From Nitrospira lenta (GTDB taxonomy: Bacteria; Nitrospirota; Nitrospiria; Nitrospirales; Nitrospiraceae), in contig CAMDPZ010000015.1 in the NCBI GenBank assembly GCA_945905765.1, forward strand, positions 7,501 through 42,396: 34,896 bases of DNA, given 5' to 3'. Below the pieces are notes generated by a model. The model saw nothing but the letters and a program-made list of their open reading frames with translations, had not been told where the DNA came from and did not search any database. The position numbers and the translations under genes were made by a program. Shown here one piece after another: positions 17,383 through 27,601 of this stretch; positions within the stretch are counted from its first letter, which is position 1, and each line of letters opens with the position of its first letter.

Positions 17383-18543
17383 CTAGCGGGCCAAGGCCGA
17401 GACTAACGATTCGGCTTTCTCGCGAGCCCAGCGATCCGCCTCTAATGCCTCTTCCAACGTATCCACGTCTTTAAGGCTGTGGGCGTCCATGGTGCTGCGG
17501 ATAATCTCCACAATATCGGTAAACCGGATGCCCCCCTTGAGGAATGCATCGACGGCGATTTCGTTCGCGGCATTCATTGTGGCCGGCATCGTGCCGCCGA
17601 TCCGCAGGGACTCATAGCCGAGCCCCAGGCAGGGGAACCGGTCGTGATCCGGCTTGCAGAAGGTCAGCTTCGCAATCTCGGTCAACTCCAGCGAGGGAAG
17701 ATCCAGCGGCAGGCGCCCAGGATATCGCATCGCATAGGAAATCGGGGTGCGCATATCCGGCAATCCCAACTGCGCGATCACCGAACGATCCTGATACTCT
17801 ACCAGAGAATGGATGATGCTTTCCCGGTGGATCATTACCTCGATCTGAGATTCCGGAATGTCGAAGAGCCAGCGGGCCTCGACGACTTCGAGCCCCTTGT
17901 TCATGAGGGTGGCGGAATCGATCGTGATTTTGGCGCCCATCTTCCAATTGGGGTGCTGGAGCGCCCGTTCGGCTGTGACGTCCTGCAGTTCCTTTTTCGT
18001 CAGGGGCCAGAGGGCTCCGCCGGAGGCCGTGAGGATCAGGCGGCGGACATCTTCTTTCCGATGGCCTTCCAGCGATTGAAAAATCGCGCTATGCTCGCTG
18101 TCGACCGGGAAGATGCGCACGCCATGCTTGCGCGCTTCCTCCTGCATCAGCTTCCCCGCCATGACCATCGGTTCTTTATTGGCCAAGGCGATCTGCTTGC
18201 CGCTCCGGATGGCCGCCAGCGTGGGCACGAGGCCGGCGCCGCCGACGATCGCGGAGATGACCAGTTCGGCTTCTGGCGCAGAGGCGACCTGACTCAGGCC
18301 CTCCGGTCCATTCAGGATTTCAACGGGCAGTCCGGCGCAACGTTGCCTGAGTCTGGCGGCAGCGGAGGTATCAGAGAGGGCCACGACGCGGGGCTTGAAC
18401 TTGCGGATTTGCTCTTCGAGTTTTTCATCATTGCTGCCGGCGGTCAGCCCTGCCACGCGGAACTCTCCGGGGAACCGGTCCACGATGTCTAAGGTGCTGG
18501 TGCCGATCGACCCGGTCGATCCAAGGATCACGATCGTTTTCAT
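17383..18543 (-). CDS. dxr: 1-deoxy-D-xylulose-5-phosphate reductoisomerase
   Basis: ILGSTGSIGTSTLDIV, ALANKEPMVMAG, PVDSEHSAIFQ, ATLMNKGLEVVEA. Confidence 0.97.
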   Translation of the reverse strand: MKTIVILGSTGSIGTSTLDIVDRFPGEFRVAGLTAGSNDEKLEEQIRKFKPRVVALSDTSAAARLRQRCAGLPVEILNGPEGLSQVASAPEAELVISAIVGGAGLVPTLAAIRSGKQIALANKEPMVMAGKLMQEEARKHGVRIFPVDSEHSAIFQSLEGHRKEDVRRLILTASGGALWPLTKKELQDVTAERALQHPNWKMGAKITIDSATLMNKGLEVVEARWLFDIPESQIEVMIHRESIIHSLVEYQDRSVIAQLGLPDMRTPISYAMRYPGRLPLDLPSLELTEIAKLTFCKPDHDRFPCLGLGYESLRIGGTMPATMNAANEIAVDAFLKGGIRFTDIVEIIRSTMDAHSLKDVDTLEEALEADRWAREKAESLVSALAR

Positions 18544-18553
18544 AGCGGCGTCC

Positions 18554-19447
18554 TCATTCGATGATCCGTAGCCGGATCACCATCGTTACATAGTAGTAGA
18601 AGGCAGGGGCGGTGAACAAGAGACTATCCAGCCGGTCGAGCATGCCGCCATGGCCCGGCAGGATCCCGCCGGAATCTTTGATGCCGACGCTGCGCTTCAT
18701 GGCCGATTCGGTCAGGTCCCCCCAGAGCCCTGTGAGGGTCAGGAGTGTGCCCAGGACCAGACAGTCGAGTGCGGACAGCTCCGGGAGAAACCACCAGCGA
18801 ATGATGTATGCGGCAATTATCGCACCGACCAATCCTCCCGCCAAGCCTTCGTAGGATTTCTTTGGACTAATTGTGGGAGCCAGGCGGTGTCGTCCATAGA
18901 GAGTCCCGACATAGTAGGCGCCGGTATCGGATGCCCAGGTTACGAGTAGAAGAAAGAAAATCAGCCATTCGCCCTGGGGGAGCAGTCTCGTCATCGAGAG
19001 CGGGCCGAGCGTGAGCCCCAGGTAGAGCACGCCGAACAGGGTCATGGCCCCATCCCTCAAGCTCTGTTCGAGGGGCGCCCGGCTAAAGAGCGGGACGGAA
19101 ATAATGGCGATGAGTGTTGCGAGGAGGCTGGGCACGATGAGGTTCGGCCAATGAGCGCCCAGAATCACGGCAGCGAATCCTGCCAGGCCGATTCCGATCA
19201 GCCAGGACTGGCTGCGGTCGCTGAAACATAGTCGGTAGAACTCGAAGAGGGCAAGCACGCCTGCCAGGACCACGACGCCTGAAAATACGAGGGGCGGGAG
19301 GTAGCGAATGACGGCATAGAGCAGAGGCGCCAGGACCAGCACCGTATAGATCCGACGGGGGTCGAACCGGGCTGCCGCCACCGGCGTTGGGTGAGTCGGC
19401 TGTTGGCCGGTGTTCGTTGTTTGCATCTGGATGTTCAGGTCGACCAC
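18554..19447 (-). CDS. cdsA: Phosphatidate cytidylyltransferase
   Basis: SDTGAYYVG, SPKKSYEG, GDLTESAMKRSVGIKDSGGILPGHGGMLDRLDSL signature; start codon may be internal. Confidence 0.95.
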   Translation of the reverse strand: MVDLNIQMQTTNTGQQPTHPTPVAAARFDPRRIYTVLVLAPLLYAVIRYLPPLVFSGVVVLAGVLALFEFYRLCFSDRSQSWLIGIGLAGFAAVILGAHWPNLIVPSLLATLIAIISVPLFSRAPLEQSLRDGAMTLFGVLYLGLTLGPLSMTRLLPQGEWLIFFLLLVTWASDTGAYYVGTLYGRHRLAPTISPKKSYEGLAGGLVGAIIAAYIIRWWFLPELSALDCLVLGTLLTLTGLWGDLTESAMKRSVGIKDSGGILPGHGGMLDRLDSLLFTAPAFYYYVTMVIRLRIIE

Positions 19448-20235
19448 TATGAGGAAATCGTGCTGCTGAGGACGCGGCCGAATCGCCGCTCGCGGCGCTG
19501 GTATTCCAAGAGCGCCAGCAAAAACTCGCGGCGGCGGAAGTCGGGCCAGAGGGTTGGCGTGAAATAGAGTTCGGTATAGGCCAGCTGCCAGAGGAGAAAA
19601 TTGCTGATGCGGGTTTCGCCGCTGGTGCGAATCAGGAGATCGGGGTCCGGCAGCCCCTGGGTATAGAGGTGTTGCTGGACCAGTGCTTCATCCACCTCGT
19701 CCGGTTGTAATTTTCCCTCTTGCGCGTCGCGCAGAATTTCCCGCACCGCGTCCACGATTTCTGTGCGGCCGCCATAGCTGAGGGCGACCGTGAGGTGGAG
19801 TTTGTCGAGATGGGCGGTTGCCTGTTCCGTGTCCCGGACCCATTGGATGGCAGAGGCAGGAAGGTCTTCGAGCCTGCCGATCGTGCGAAACCTGACTCCC
19901 TGTTCGATGAGTTTCGTCCGTTCCTGCGCCAGGAAGTATTCGAGCAAGCCCATGAGAGCGGAAACTTCCGGTAATGGGCGGTTCCAGTTTTCCTGTGAAA
20001 ACGCGTAAATGGTCAGGGCCTGGATGCCCAGGTCTGAGCAGGCCTGGACCGTTTCACCAACGGATTTGATCCCTTCCCGATGACCGGCAATGCGGGGGAG
20101 GTGTCGTGATTCTGCCCAGCGCCCGTTGCCGTCCATGATGATCGCCACATGTTTCGGCAGGAGGTTTGGGTCGAGTTTCGAGGTCAGCTCTTCGGCTGAT
20201 AGCTGGTCTATGGCCGATGATTCGTTCGTACTCAT
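19447..20235 (-). CDS. uppS: Isoprenyl (undecaprenyl) diphosphate synthase
   Basis: HVAIIMDGNGRWAESRHLPRIAGHREG; SYGGRTEIVDA; DLLIRTSGETRISNFLLWQLAYTELYF. Confidence 0.97.
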   Translation of the reverse strand: MSTNESSAIDQLSAEELTSKLDPNLLPKHVAIIMDGNGRWAESRHLPRIAGHREGIKSVGETVQACSDLGIQALTIYAFSQENWNRPLPEVSALMGLLEYFLAQERTKLIEQGVRFRTIGRLEDLPASAIQWVRDTEQATAHLDKLHLTVALSYGGRTEIVDAVREILRDAQEGKLQPDEVDEALVQQHLYTQGLPDPDLLIRTSGETRISNFLLWQLAYTELYFTPTLWPDFRRREFLLALLEYQRRERRFGRVLSSTISS

Positions 20236-20433
20236 AGGCTGTTACTGATCACGATCCTTCATCTTGGGAAATCTTGCGGTAGGCGAGCAAAGTCTACTGA
20301 CGAGTAGAAGGAAAGTCAAACGAAAAGTCCTGTAAAAGCGGCAAGTTGGGCAGGTTCACATTGCGCCTGCGGAAAGGGATCGGCTATACTCCGTGGTCTA
20401 TCTGCATGCCAACCGCGTAAGGATTTTCGAACC

Positions 20434-21864
20434 ATGGGTGAACTTGTTCAGCTCGCATCTTTTGGCCTCACCGAAGGCGAAGTGCTTTCGGCGCTTGGCC
20501 GGGTCAAGGTCCGTGATGTCGATTATGCCGACCTCTATTTTGAGTCTTGCGTGTCCGAGTCCGTCTCGATGGAGGAGTCGCTCGTCAAACGAGCCACGAA
20601 AAGCGTCTCGCAGGGTGTGGGGGTGCGGGCAACGGCGGGGGAAAAGACCGGCTTTGCCTATTCCGACGAGCTGACAAAGAAAGATCTCGAGCTGGCGGCC
20701 GATACGGCCCGCTACATTGCCAATTCTCCCAGCGGGGCGCAGGCCGTTCCTGCGCCGGTCCGTCAACGTCCCACGCGCGATCTCTATCCGGTCGAACGGG
20801 TCCAGGTCGAAGTCGCCACGGCGGATCGTGTGGCCCTACTGAATGCGATCGATGCCGAAGCGCGCCGGTACGACCCGCGCATCAAGAATGTCATGGCCTC
20901 GTTTAACACGGAATATAAAGTGGTGGTGGTGGCCACCTCGGACGGCGCCTTGATTGGAGATGTTCAGCCTCTGTCGCGGCTGCAAGTCACCTGTATTGCC
21001 GAAGAGAAGGGGCAACGCCAGTCCGGTTCGTTTGGCGGGGGCGGTCGTGTCGGGTTTGAGTTCTATCATGAGGGTGACCGGCATCTGCGGTTTGCGCGGG
21101 AAGCAGCCCGTGAAGCGATTCTCAACCTCTCTGCCGTGGACGCGCCTGCCGGTGTTATGCCGGTTGTGTTGGGCGGAGGCTGGCCGGGAATTTTGTTGCA
21201 CGAAGCCATCGGCCATGGATTGGAAGCGGACTTCAATCGCAAGAAAACCTCGGCATTCTCGAACCTCCTCGGTAAGCGGGTGGCCTCCGATGTCTGTACG
21301 ATTGTCGATGATGGAACTCTTCCGGGGCGGCGAGGCTCGCTCAATATGGACGATGAAGGGACTCCGACCGGTCGCACGACACTCATCGAGAACGGAATTC
21401 TGCGCGGCTACATCACCGATAAATTGAATGCGCGCCTCATGGGCATTCCCGTAACGGGCAATGGACGGCGGGAAAGTTACCAAAGTGTGGTGCTGCCTCG
21501 CATGACGAATACTTTTATGCTGGCCGGAACCTCGGACCCGGATGAGATCATCCGGTCGGTCGATCGCGGCCTCTATGCCGTCTCGTTCGGCGGCGGGCAG
21601 GTGGACATCACCAACGGGAAGTTCGTGTTCTCTGCCAGCGAAGCCTATTTGATCGAGGGGGGGAAGGTGACGAGGCCGGTGAAGGGCGCAACCTTAATCG
21701 GCAGCGGCCCTGAGATCCTCACCAAGGTTTCCATGGTCGGGCATGACCTCAAGCTCGACGAGGGGATCGGGACCTGCGGCAAGGACGGGCAGTCTGTCCC
21801 GGTGGGCGTTGGCCTGCCGACCATTCGCATCGATGAAATCACCGTAGGCGGGACACAGCGATGA
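20434..21864 (+). CDS. tldD: TldD-family metallopeptidase
   Basis: LLHEAIGHGLEADFNRKKTSAF (HExxxH), DDEGTPTGRTTLIENGILRGY. Confidence 0.95.
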   Translation: MGELVQLASFGLTEGEVLSALGRVKVRDVDYADLYFESCVSESVSMEESLVKRATKSVSQGVGVRATAGEKTGFAYSDELTKKDLELAADTARYIANSPSGAQAVPAPVRQRPTRDLYPVERVQVEVATADRVALLNAIDAEARRYDPRIKNVMASFNTEYKVVVVATSDGALIGDVQPLSRLQVTCIAEEKGQRQSGSFGGGGRVGFEFYHEGDRHLRFAREAAREAILNLSAVDAPAGVMPVVLGGGWPGILLHEAIGHGLEADFNRKKTSAFSNLLGKRVASDVCTIVDDGTLPGRRGSLNMDDEGTPTGRTTLIENGILRGYITDKLNARLMGIPVTGNGRRESYQSVVLPRMTNTFMLAGTSDPDEIIRSVDRGLYAVSFGGGQVDITNGKFVFSASEAYLIEGGKVTRPVKGATLIGSGPEILTKVSMVGHDLKLDEGIGTCGKDGQSVPVGVGLPTIRIDEITVGGTQR

Positions 21865-23228
21865 ACCAGCAGCTACAACAGCGCGATGGATACAGCCAGC
21901 TGGCCTTGGATCTCTTGGCCAAGGCGAAGCGGAGCGGAGCGACGGAAGCGGACATCATTATTGCCGAGGGCGAAACCTTTTCGGTGCAAGTCCGGCTGGG
22001 CGCTGTCGATCGTCTCACTAAAGCGAGGGAAAAACATCTCGGCTTGAGGGTCTTCGTCGGGAAACGTTCTGCCAGCACCTCCACGTCGGATTTTTCGGCG
22101 GATTCCTTGAATGCCCTCGTCGCTGAGACCTGCACCCTGGCGAAGGCTGTCGTGGAAGATCCTGTTTCCGGTTTGCCTGAAGCGGATCAGATGGCGGGGG
22201 AGAGGCCGGATCTGGACCTCTACGATCCGACTAGACTGAATACGGAGCAGCAGATCGACTTGGCCAAACGGGTCGAGGCTGCTGCCATGTCGACGGACGA
22301 GCGAGTGACGAATTCCGAAGGGGGCGACTTCGACTCTTCTTCCGGACGTGTCGTGCTAGGGAACAGTCACGGATTCCTGGGGGAATACCAAAGCTCTAGC
22401 TTCTCCATGTCGGCCTCGCCTGTTGCGACCGATCCGGAGACCGGGGCCATGCAGCGGGACTCCTGGTACGATGTGCAGCGAAAATTTTCCAAGCTGAATT
22501 CCCCTGAGGCGGTGGGACTGGAAGCGGCCAGGCGGACGGTCCGCAAGCTGGGCGCGAGGAAAGTGGCCACTCAGCGGGTGCCGGTGGTCTTCGATGCGGA
22601 AATGGCGGGAAGTTTGATGGGGAATCTCTGCGGCGCCGTATCCGGCTACTCCCTCTATAAAGGCGCCTCGTTCCTGGCAGGCCAATTGGATAAATCGCTG
22701 GCTCCTGACTATGTGACGGTTTATGACGATGGACGAATAGTCGGAGGGCTGGGCTCACGGCCATTCGACGGCGAAGGGCTCCCGACCAGAAAGACAACCG
22801 TGGTGGAGCGGGGCGTGCTGAAGAGTTACCTGCTCGATACCTATTCAGGGCGAAAGCTCGGGATGGCCTCGACCGGGAACGCCTCGCGCAGTGTCGGTGA
22901 GAATCCGTCGGTCGGCCCTACGAACTTTTATCTCGCGCCAGGATCGAAGACGGCGCAAGAGATTATCAAGACGGTGAAGCAGGGCCTCTACGTCACGGAC
23001 CTGATCGGGTTCGGGATCAATATGGTGACCGGCGACTATTCACGCGGGGCCTCCGGCTTTTGGATCGAAGGGGGCGAGCTGGCCTATCCCGTCGAAGAAA
23101 TTACGATTGCGGGCAATCTGAAAGACATGTTCGCTGGGATCGAGATGGTCGGCAGCGACCTCGTGTTTCGAGGGCGCATTGCCAGCCCGACCGTCAAGAT
23201 TACCGAGATGATGGTCGCGGGAAGCTAG
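21861..23228 (+). CDS. pmbA: TldE/PmbA-family protein
   Basis: Paired downstream of tldD with ATGA overlap; PmbA-like sequence (STGNASRSVGENPSVGPTNFYL). Confidence 0.93.
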   Translation: MNQQLQQRDGYSQLALDLLAKAKRSGATEADIIIAEGETFSVQVRLGAVDRLTKAREKHLGLRVFVGKRSASTSTSDFSADSLNALVAETCTLAKAVVEDPVSGLPEADQMAGERPDLDLYDPTRLNTEQQIDLAKRVEAAAMSTDERVTNSEGGDFDSSSGRVVLGNSHGFLGEYQSSSFSMSASPVATDPETGAMQRDSWYDVQRKFSKLNSPEAVGLEAARRTVRKLGARKVATQRVPVVFDAEMAGSLMGNLCGAVSGYSLYKGASFLAGQLDKSLAPDYVTVYDDGRIVGGLGSRPFDGEGLPTRKTTVVERGVLKSYLLDTYSGRKLGMASTGNASRSVGENPSVGPTNFYLAPGSKTAQEIIKTVKQGLYVTDLIGFGINMVTGDYSRGASGFWIEGGELAYPVEEITIAGNLKDMFAGIEMVGSDLVFRGRIASPTVKITEMMVAGS

Positions 23229-23236
23229 GGGGAGCT

Positions 23237-23944
23237 ATGGCCGAGTCGATCAGAGAATCGCTGGTCCAGTATTCCAGTGACAAGGTGACGATGCGGGCCT
23301 ATGTGGCAGCCCCGGAGACGAAGGAGCGACGCCCTGCGATCATTGTGATTCAGGAATGGTGGGGGCTGACCGACCATATCAAGGACGTGGCGCGTCGCTA
23401 CGCCGCTGAGGGCTATGTGGCGATCGCTCCGGATCTCTACTCGCGGCTGGGCTATGCGCTCACGACCGATCCGGGCGAAGCAGGCAAGCTGATGGGGACG
23501 CTGCAGCAGGAAGACGGCTTGAAAGATTTGAACGCCACAGTCGCCTATTTGAAGTCCGTCCCGGAAGTCGATGCTACGAAGATCGGTGTCACAGGATTTT
23601 GTATGGGCGGGGGCTATGCCCTTATGCTGGCCTGCGTGAACAGGGACATCAAGGCCGCTGCGCCTTTTTATGGGCAGGTGCCGAATCCCGATGCGCCCCT
23701 GCAACAGCTGTCGGCTCCTGTGTTGTATTTCTATGGAGAGGATGACGGCTGGATTACCAAGGCGGATGTCCAGCGGCTTGCGGCAGGCCTCAAAAAGTAT
23801 CATAAGTCCGGTGAGATCAAGACCTATCCCGGCGCGCCCCATGCGTTTTTTCGGGATACGGATAAGACCGTGTATCGGCCTGAGGCGGCCAAAGACGCCT
23901 GGGTCCGCGCCACAGCATTTTTCAACCAGCATTTGAGATCGTAG
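23237..23944 (+). CDS. Dienelactone hydrolase family protein
   Basis: IIVIQEWWGLTDHIKDVARRYAAEGYVAIAPDLY; GVTGFCMGGGYAL nucleophile Cys motif; start MAESIRES with gggggag upstream. Confidence 0.92.
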   Translation: MAESIRESLVQYSSDKVTMRAYVAAPETKERRPAIIVIQEWWGLTDHIKDVARRYAAEGYVAIAPDLYSRLGYALTTDPGEAGKLMGTLQQEDGLKDLNATVAYLKSVPEVDATKIGVTGFCMGGGYALMLACVNRDIKAAAPFYGQVPNPDAPLQQLSAPVLYFYGEDDGWITKADVQRLAAGLKKYHKSGEIKTYPGAPHAFFRDTDKTVYRPEAAKDAWVRATAFFNQHLRS

Positions 23945-23960
23945 AGGAGTCACCAGCACC

Positions 23961-24410
23961 ATGCCGCTTGATGTCGAACTTGGAAAGACCATGCTCCAGT
24001 TGATTACGTCGCGATACGACGACCGGCATTGGCGCAAGAAGATTGAGAAGACCTTGGGGCTGCCGCACTCAGGCGTCGGGGATCCTTCGCAGCAGCAGAT
24101 TTTCATGTATCTCAAGCTCGGCCTTAAGGCCTACAAGTCCCGCCGTGCCGATCCGGACTCCTGGATTGTCGGGGGCTATGCCACGAAAGAAATCGTCGAG
24201 CGGGCGAAGTTTCAGCCCCAGGTGGTCGGTCCCGACATTACGAAGGATGAGGTCGCCTTTCTCGGCATCGATCCGGGGAAAGATGTGGATGAAGCCTGGT
24301 GGGACGAGATGTTGGTGTCCTGGTTCGATATGCCGGAAGAGGAACAGTCAGCAGAGGAGTCAGAGGCGGACTCTGAGTCAGCTTCTTCTGCCGAGGTAGA
24401 GAAAACGTAA
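23961..24410 (+). CDS. Hypothetical protein (149 aa) with acidic tail
   Basis: ORF directly following the DLH gene; no family recognised. Confidence 0.65.
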   Translation: MPLDVELGKTMLQLITSRYDDRHWRKKIEKTLGLPHSGVGDPSQQQIFMYLKLGLKAYKSRRADPDSWIVGGYATKEIVERAKFQPQVVGPDITKDEVAFLGIDPGKDVDEAWWDEMLVSWFDMPEEEQSAEESEADSESASSAEVEKT

Positions 24411-24625
24411 CTCAGACCACGATTCGAGTCTGTTGGAATAGCTCCCTCTGAGCCGGCTGCGGCATGTGATGACGTTCACGCTGTCGCTGTGTGCCAGTCC
24501 TGTCGACCATTCAAGAGTTTTCCCGCCGCCCCTACGAGCATTGCCCTCGCTTGTTGGTTCCCCACGTTGTCTGCCGTTCGTAAACAAGGACGTCCTCGTT
24601 TCACGAGATATCGTCACAGTTTTTC

Positions 24626-24652
24626 GCTGGCGGACTTTTTCTGTAGCCTGTT
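24626..24652 (-). repeat. Interspersed repeat, left arm fragment
   Basis: Minus strand aacaggctacagaaaaagtccgccagc resembles acaggatgctgaaaaatcccgccagc at 34086-34111. Confidence 0.5.
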
Positions 24653-25976
24653 AGCGGCGGCTGATGGCATCGGCAGAACGATTGCCGCTGACAATGGCGC
24701 TTTCAAGGTTGGGCGGCCAGCCTGTATCGGTCCAGGCGCCGGCTACGAGCAGGTTGGCGATGGGGCTGCGCTGGATGGGCCGGTGGAGTTTGGTCCCTGG
24801 TCTGAGCGAGAGGATGGCATGGGGAATCGTTCGTCGGCTGGTTGTCGCGATGTTGCTTCCTGGAGGGAGGAGTCCTAGGGATCTGAGCAGGTCGGGGACC
24901 ATCGATTCAAGGTCTTGGCTCAGCTGAGCCTGCGCGAACCGGCTGTCGGTTGTCACGAGTGAGAAGCTGGTGCGATCTGGTCCGCGCCTCGTGGCGAGGA
25001 TCGAGTGAAAGGCCGTGTCGCCTAATAGGATAAGGCGAGGGGCAACGCAGGCCTGTTCCGTCTCCGCCAGGATGGTGGTGCTGTCGGATGACTGCAAGAG
25101 CGCGAGTTGCTGGAAGTAGGCGTAGCGGGTCAGCCATCGCTCTGGAATTAAGGGCGTCAGTTGCTGCGGGGCCAGGGCTGTGATGTACCAATCAGCCTGG
25201 AGCAGAGAGCCATCCTTCAGCAGGACGCCGGAGATGCGATCTCGTTCATAGCGAAGCTCGAGGGCTTCCGTGTCGCGCAGAATGGTGGCGCCGGCTTTGG
25301 TCAAAGCCCTGGTGATCGGTTGTGTGAGGCAGCTGTGCGGCGAATTTTGCAGGATCGAAATACGGCTGTCGGAGCGAGTGTTTAGGAACAGGGGTCTCAC
25401 GGAATTTACGAAGGCATCGGCGGACAGGACGTAGAGATCGTTGCCGGTCAGCCATTGCGCGAGAGGATTCCAAACCCTACGACATGTTTCTGTACTTTGC
25501 CCAAGCGTTGCGAGCCATTCGCCAGCGGTGCGTTGTTCCAGGTCGGCTGCCAGTTGTTCTTCGTCCTCCCACAGCCGTTCCAGCCAGCATGCCAATTGCC
25601 ATCGTTCGTTCCAGGGGATGCCGGTAAATCTCAGGAGGCTTACCCAGGTGTGAAGGGGGGCCGGGAGTCCGGTTCTGGGGTAACGGATGAGTGAATGATC
25701 GGGGAGACGAAATTCTAACGGGATATTGATGGAGGCCGGCTGGGGCGAATCGGCTTGGAGAGAGCGTAGTAGGGCCTGTGTGTTGTGATGGCAGCCAAGG
25801 ACAGTGAAGGCTTCCGGTTCGTCATGAGGCTGCTCGCCTGGGGAGGCGCCTTCCAGGGAAGGGGGCTGGTCGACGAGGGTGACTCGATAGCCTTGACTGG
25901 CGAGGCGGTGGGCGGCGGTGAGGCCGGCTAGGTTTCCACCAAGAATCACAACGGACTGAGTGTGTGGGGCTGTCAC
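24651..25976 (-). CDS. hpnE: Squalene-associated FAD-dependent desaturase (HpnE-like)
   Basis: VVILGGNLAGLTAAHRLASQGYRVTLVDQ dinucleotide-binding motif; overlaps hpnD; C-terminal LLVAGAWTDTGWPPNLESAIVSGNRSADAI. Confidence 0.88.
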   Translation of the reverse strand: MTAPHTQSVVILGGNLAGLTAAHRLASQGYRVTLVDQPPSLEGASPGEQPHDEPEAFTVLGCHHNTQALLRSLQADSPQPASINIPLEFRLPDHSLIRYPRTGLPAPLHTWVSLLRFTGIPWNERWQLACWLERLWEDEEQLAADLEQRTAGEWLATLGQSTETCRRVWNPLAQWLTGNDLYVLSADAFVNSVRPLFLNTRSDSRISILQNSPHSCLTQPITRALTKAGATILRDTEALELRYERDRISGVLLKDGSLLQADWYITALAPQQLTPLIPERWLTRYAYFQQLALLQSSDSTTILAETEQACVAPRLILLGDTAFHSILATRRGPDRTSFSLVTTDSRFAQAQLSQDLESMVPDLLRSLGLLPPGSNIATTSRRTIPHAILSLRPGTKLHRPIQRSPIANLLVAGAWTDTGWPPNLESAIVSGNRSADAISRR

Positions 25977-26842
25977 GAGAATCGGGAGCGGAGCCAGACT
26001 CCGGCAGCCAGGGCCAGCCGATGGGTTGTGGAGAGCCGGACGCGCGGGCCGAATATCCGGTGTTCCGGTTTCTCGATTTTTTTCAGGATGCGAGAATAGA
26101 CCGCGCGCATGATTTCCGAGACGGCCAGCGCTCGTCGCTCTTGCGCCGGCAGGGACTCGAATGCCGCCTGGGCTTTCGCGTAGTACTCATGGGCCTTGAC
26201 CGCTTCGAAGCGGAGCAACGTATGGAGTGCCTCATTCTCTTGTTGCTGGAGGAGCATCTTTTCGGTGCAGCCGAATTGTTGGAGGTCTTCTTGCGGCAGA
26301 TAGATGCGGCCCTGGGCCGCGTCGGTCCCGATGTCCCGCAGAATGTTCGTCAGTTGGAACGCCATGCCGAGACTGACGGCGTAGTCTTGCGCTCTGGCCG
26401 ATGTTGGCCCGAAGACGTGGAGGCAGATCAGTCCCACGACCGACGCGACGCGATAGCAATAGAGCGAGAGGTCTTGCAGCGAAGCGTATCGCACCGCCGA
26501 GAGATCCATGCCCACGCCCTTGATCAGCTCTTCGAAATAGGCTCGCGGGATGGAGAGTTCTCGCACATGCTGCGCCAGGCTGATAGTCACAGGGAAGGTC
26601 GGCGTCCCTTCATAGGCGGCCTGAAGTTCATCCCACCACCGCTGCAGTTCCTTGGAGGGATTGCTGCCCGCCGGGGGATCATCGACGGCATTGTCGACCT
26701 CCTTGCAGAATGCGTAGATCGTATACATGGCGGCGCGCCGTTTTTTGGGGAGGAAGAGGAAGGAGTAGTAGAAATTGCTCCCGCTTTTTTTGGTGAGGTT
26801 GGTGCAGTAGGCTTGCGCTTTCGCCGCAGAGAGTAAGGTCAT
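25973..26842 (-). CDS. hpnD: Squalene/phytoene synthase family, presqualene diphosphate synthase-like
   Basis: SGSNFYYSFLFLPKKRRAAMYTIYAFCKEVDNAVDD; CYRVASVVGLICLHVFG; AFQLTNILRDIGTDAAQGRIYLP. Confidence 0.9.
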   Translation of the reverse strand: MTLLSAAKAQAYCTNLTKKSGSNFYYSFLFLPKKRRAAMYTIYAFCKEVDNAVDDPPAGSNPSKELQRWWDELQAAYEGTPTFPVTISLAQHVRELSIPRAYFEELIKGVGMDLSAVRYASLQDLSLYCYRVASVVGLICLHVFGPTSARAQDYAVSLGMAFQLTNILRDIGTDAAQGRIYLPQEDLQQFGCTEKMLLQQQENEALHTLLRFEAVKAHEYYAKAQAAFESLPAQERRALAVSEIMRAVYSRILKKIEKPEHRIFGPRVRLSTTHRLALAAGVWLRSRFS

Positions 26843-26854
26843 AGTGCTCAGTTC

Positions 26855-27550
26855 TTATGTCTGTGGCCACAGGCGTTCACGGAGTTCGCTGAGGCGAACT
26901 TGTGAAAGGCTCTGGGCGACTGCATGGGCTTCATGCAGGTCTTGAATGGTGTGGGTGTTCGCGACGGCGAGGACTTTCATGCCGGCGGTTTTTGCGCCGC
27001 GCAGGCCCGGGATGGAATCCTCGATGACCAAACAGGAGTCCGGGGCAATGGTCTGGTTCGGGCGTTGTCGATTGAGGGCAGCCAGGGCATGGATAAAGGG
27101 CTCCGGATCCGGTTTCCCCCTGGTGACGTCTTCTGCCCCGGTGATATGGAGGAAGGCTTTTCGGAGCCCCGCCTGTTCAAGGATGAACTCGATTTCATGG
27201 CGGAGCGCGCCGGACGCAATGGCCAAGGGATAGGCGGCGGCTGCTTCGGACACAAACTCACGCACACCGGGGAAAATGACCAGATGGTCCTTGACCGATT
27301 CCAGGTAGGCCTGCGCTTTCCGTTGCATCAGCGGCGCGATGACCGAGGGGTCGGCGGGACGTTGGTGAGCCGTCAGCGCTGCGATAAAGCAGCCGCGATC
27401 GTCATAGCCCAGATAGTTGGCGTAGTAGTCCGATTCGGTCAGGTTGATGCCGATCTCCGCCAGCGTCAGGCGAAAGCCGGCGAAATGGAGGGGCTCGCTG
27501 TCTGCGATGACTCCGTCGAAGTCAAAGATGATTGCCGAGAGTGTGTTCAT
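26855..27550 (-). CDS. HAD-superfamily phosphatase (beta-phosphoglucomutase-like)
   Basis: AIIFDFDGVIADSEPLHFAGFR; IASGALRHEIE; GKPDPEPFIHAL; CLVIEDSIPGLRGAKTAGM. Confidence 0.92.
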   Translation of the reverse strand: MNTLSAIIFDFDGVIADSEPLHFAGFRLTLAEIGINLTESDYYANYLGYDDRGCFIAALTAHQRPADPSVIAPLMQRKAQAYLESVKDHLVIFPGVREFVSEAAAAYPLAIASGALRHEIEFILEQAGLRKAFLHITGAEDVTRGKPDPEPFIHALAALNRQRPNQTIAPDSCLVIEDSIPGLRGAKTAGMKVLAVANTHTIQDLHEAHAVAQSLSQVRLSELRERLWPQT

Positions 27551-27601
27551 GAGGATTGTATCGATAATGTGAGCCGGTCGGCGCGAGCAAACATGTGAGG
27601 C

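Noticed and set aside
17479-18492. 337-aa plus-strand ORF opposite dxr.
   Set aside because: Antisense shadow of the strongly supported dxr gene.
20434-23228. tldD-tldE pair as a marker of a RiPP/microcin maturation locus.
   Set aside because: No precursor peptide, modification enzyme or transporter nearby; TldD/E are widespread housekeeping proteases.
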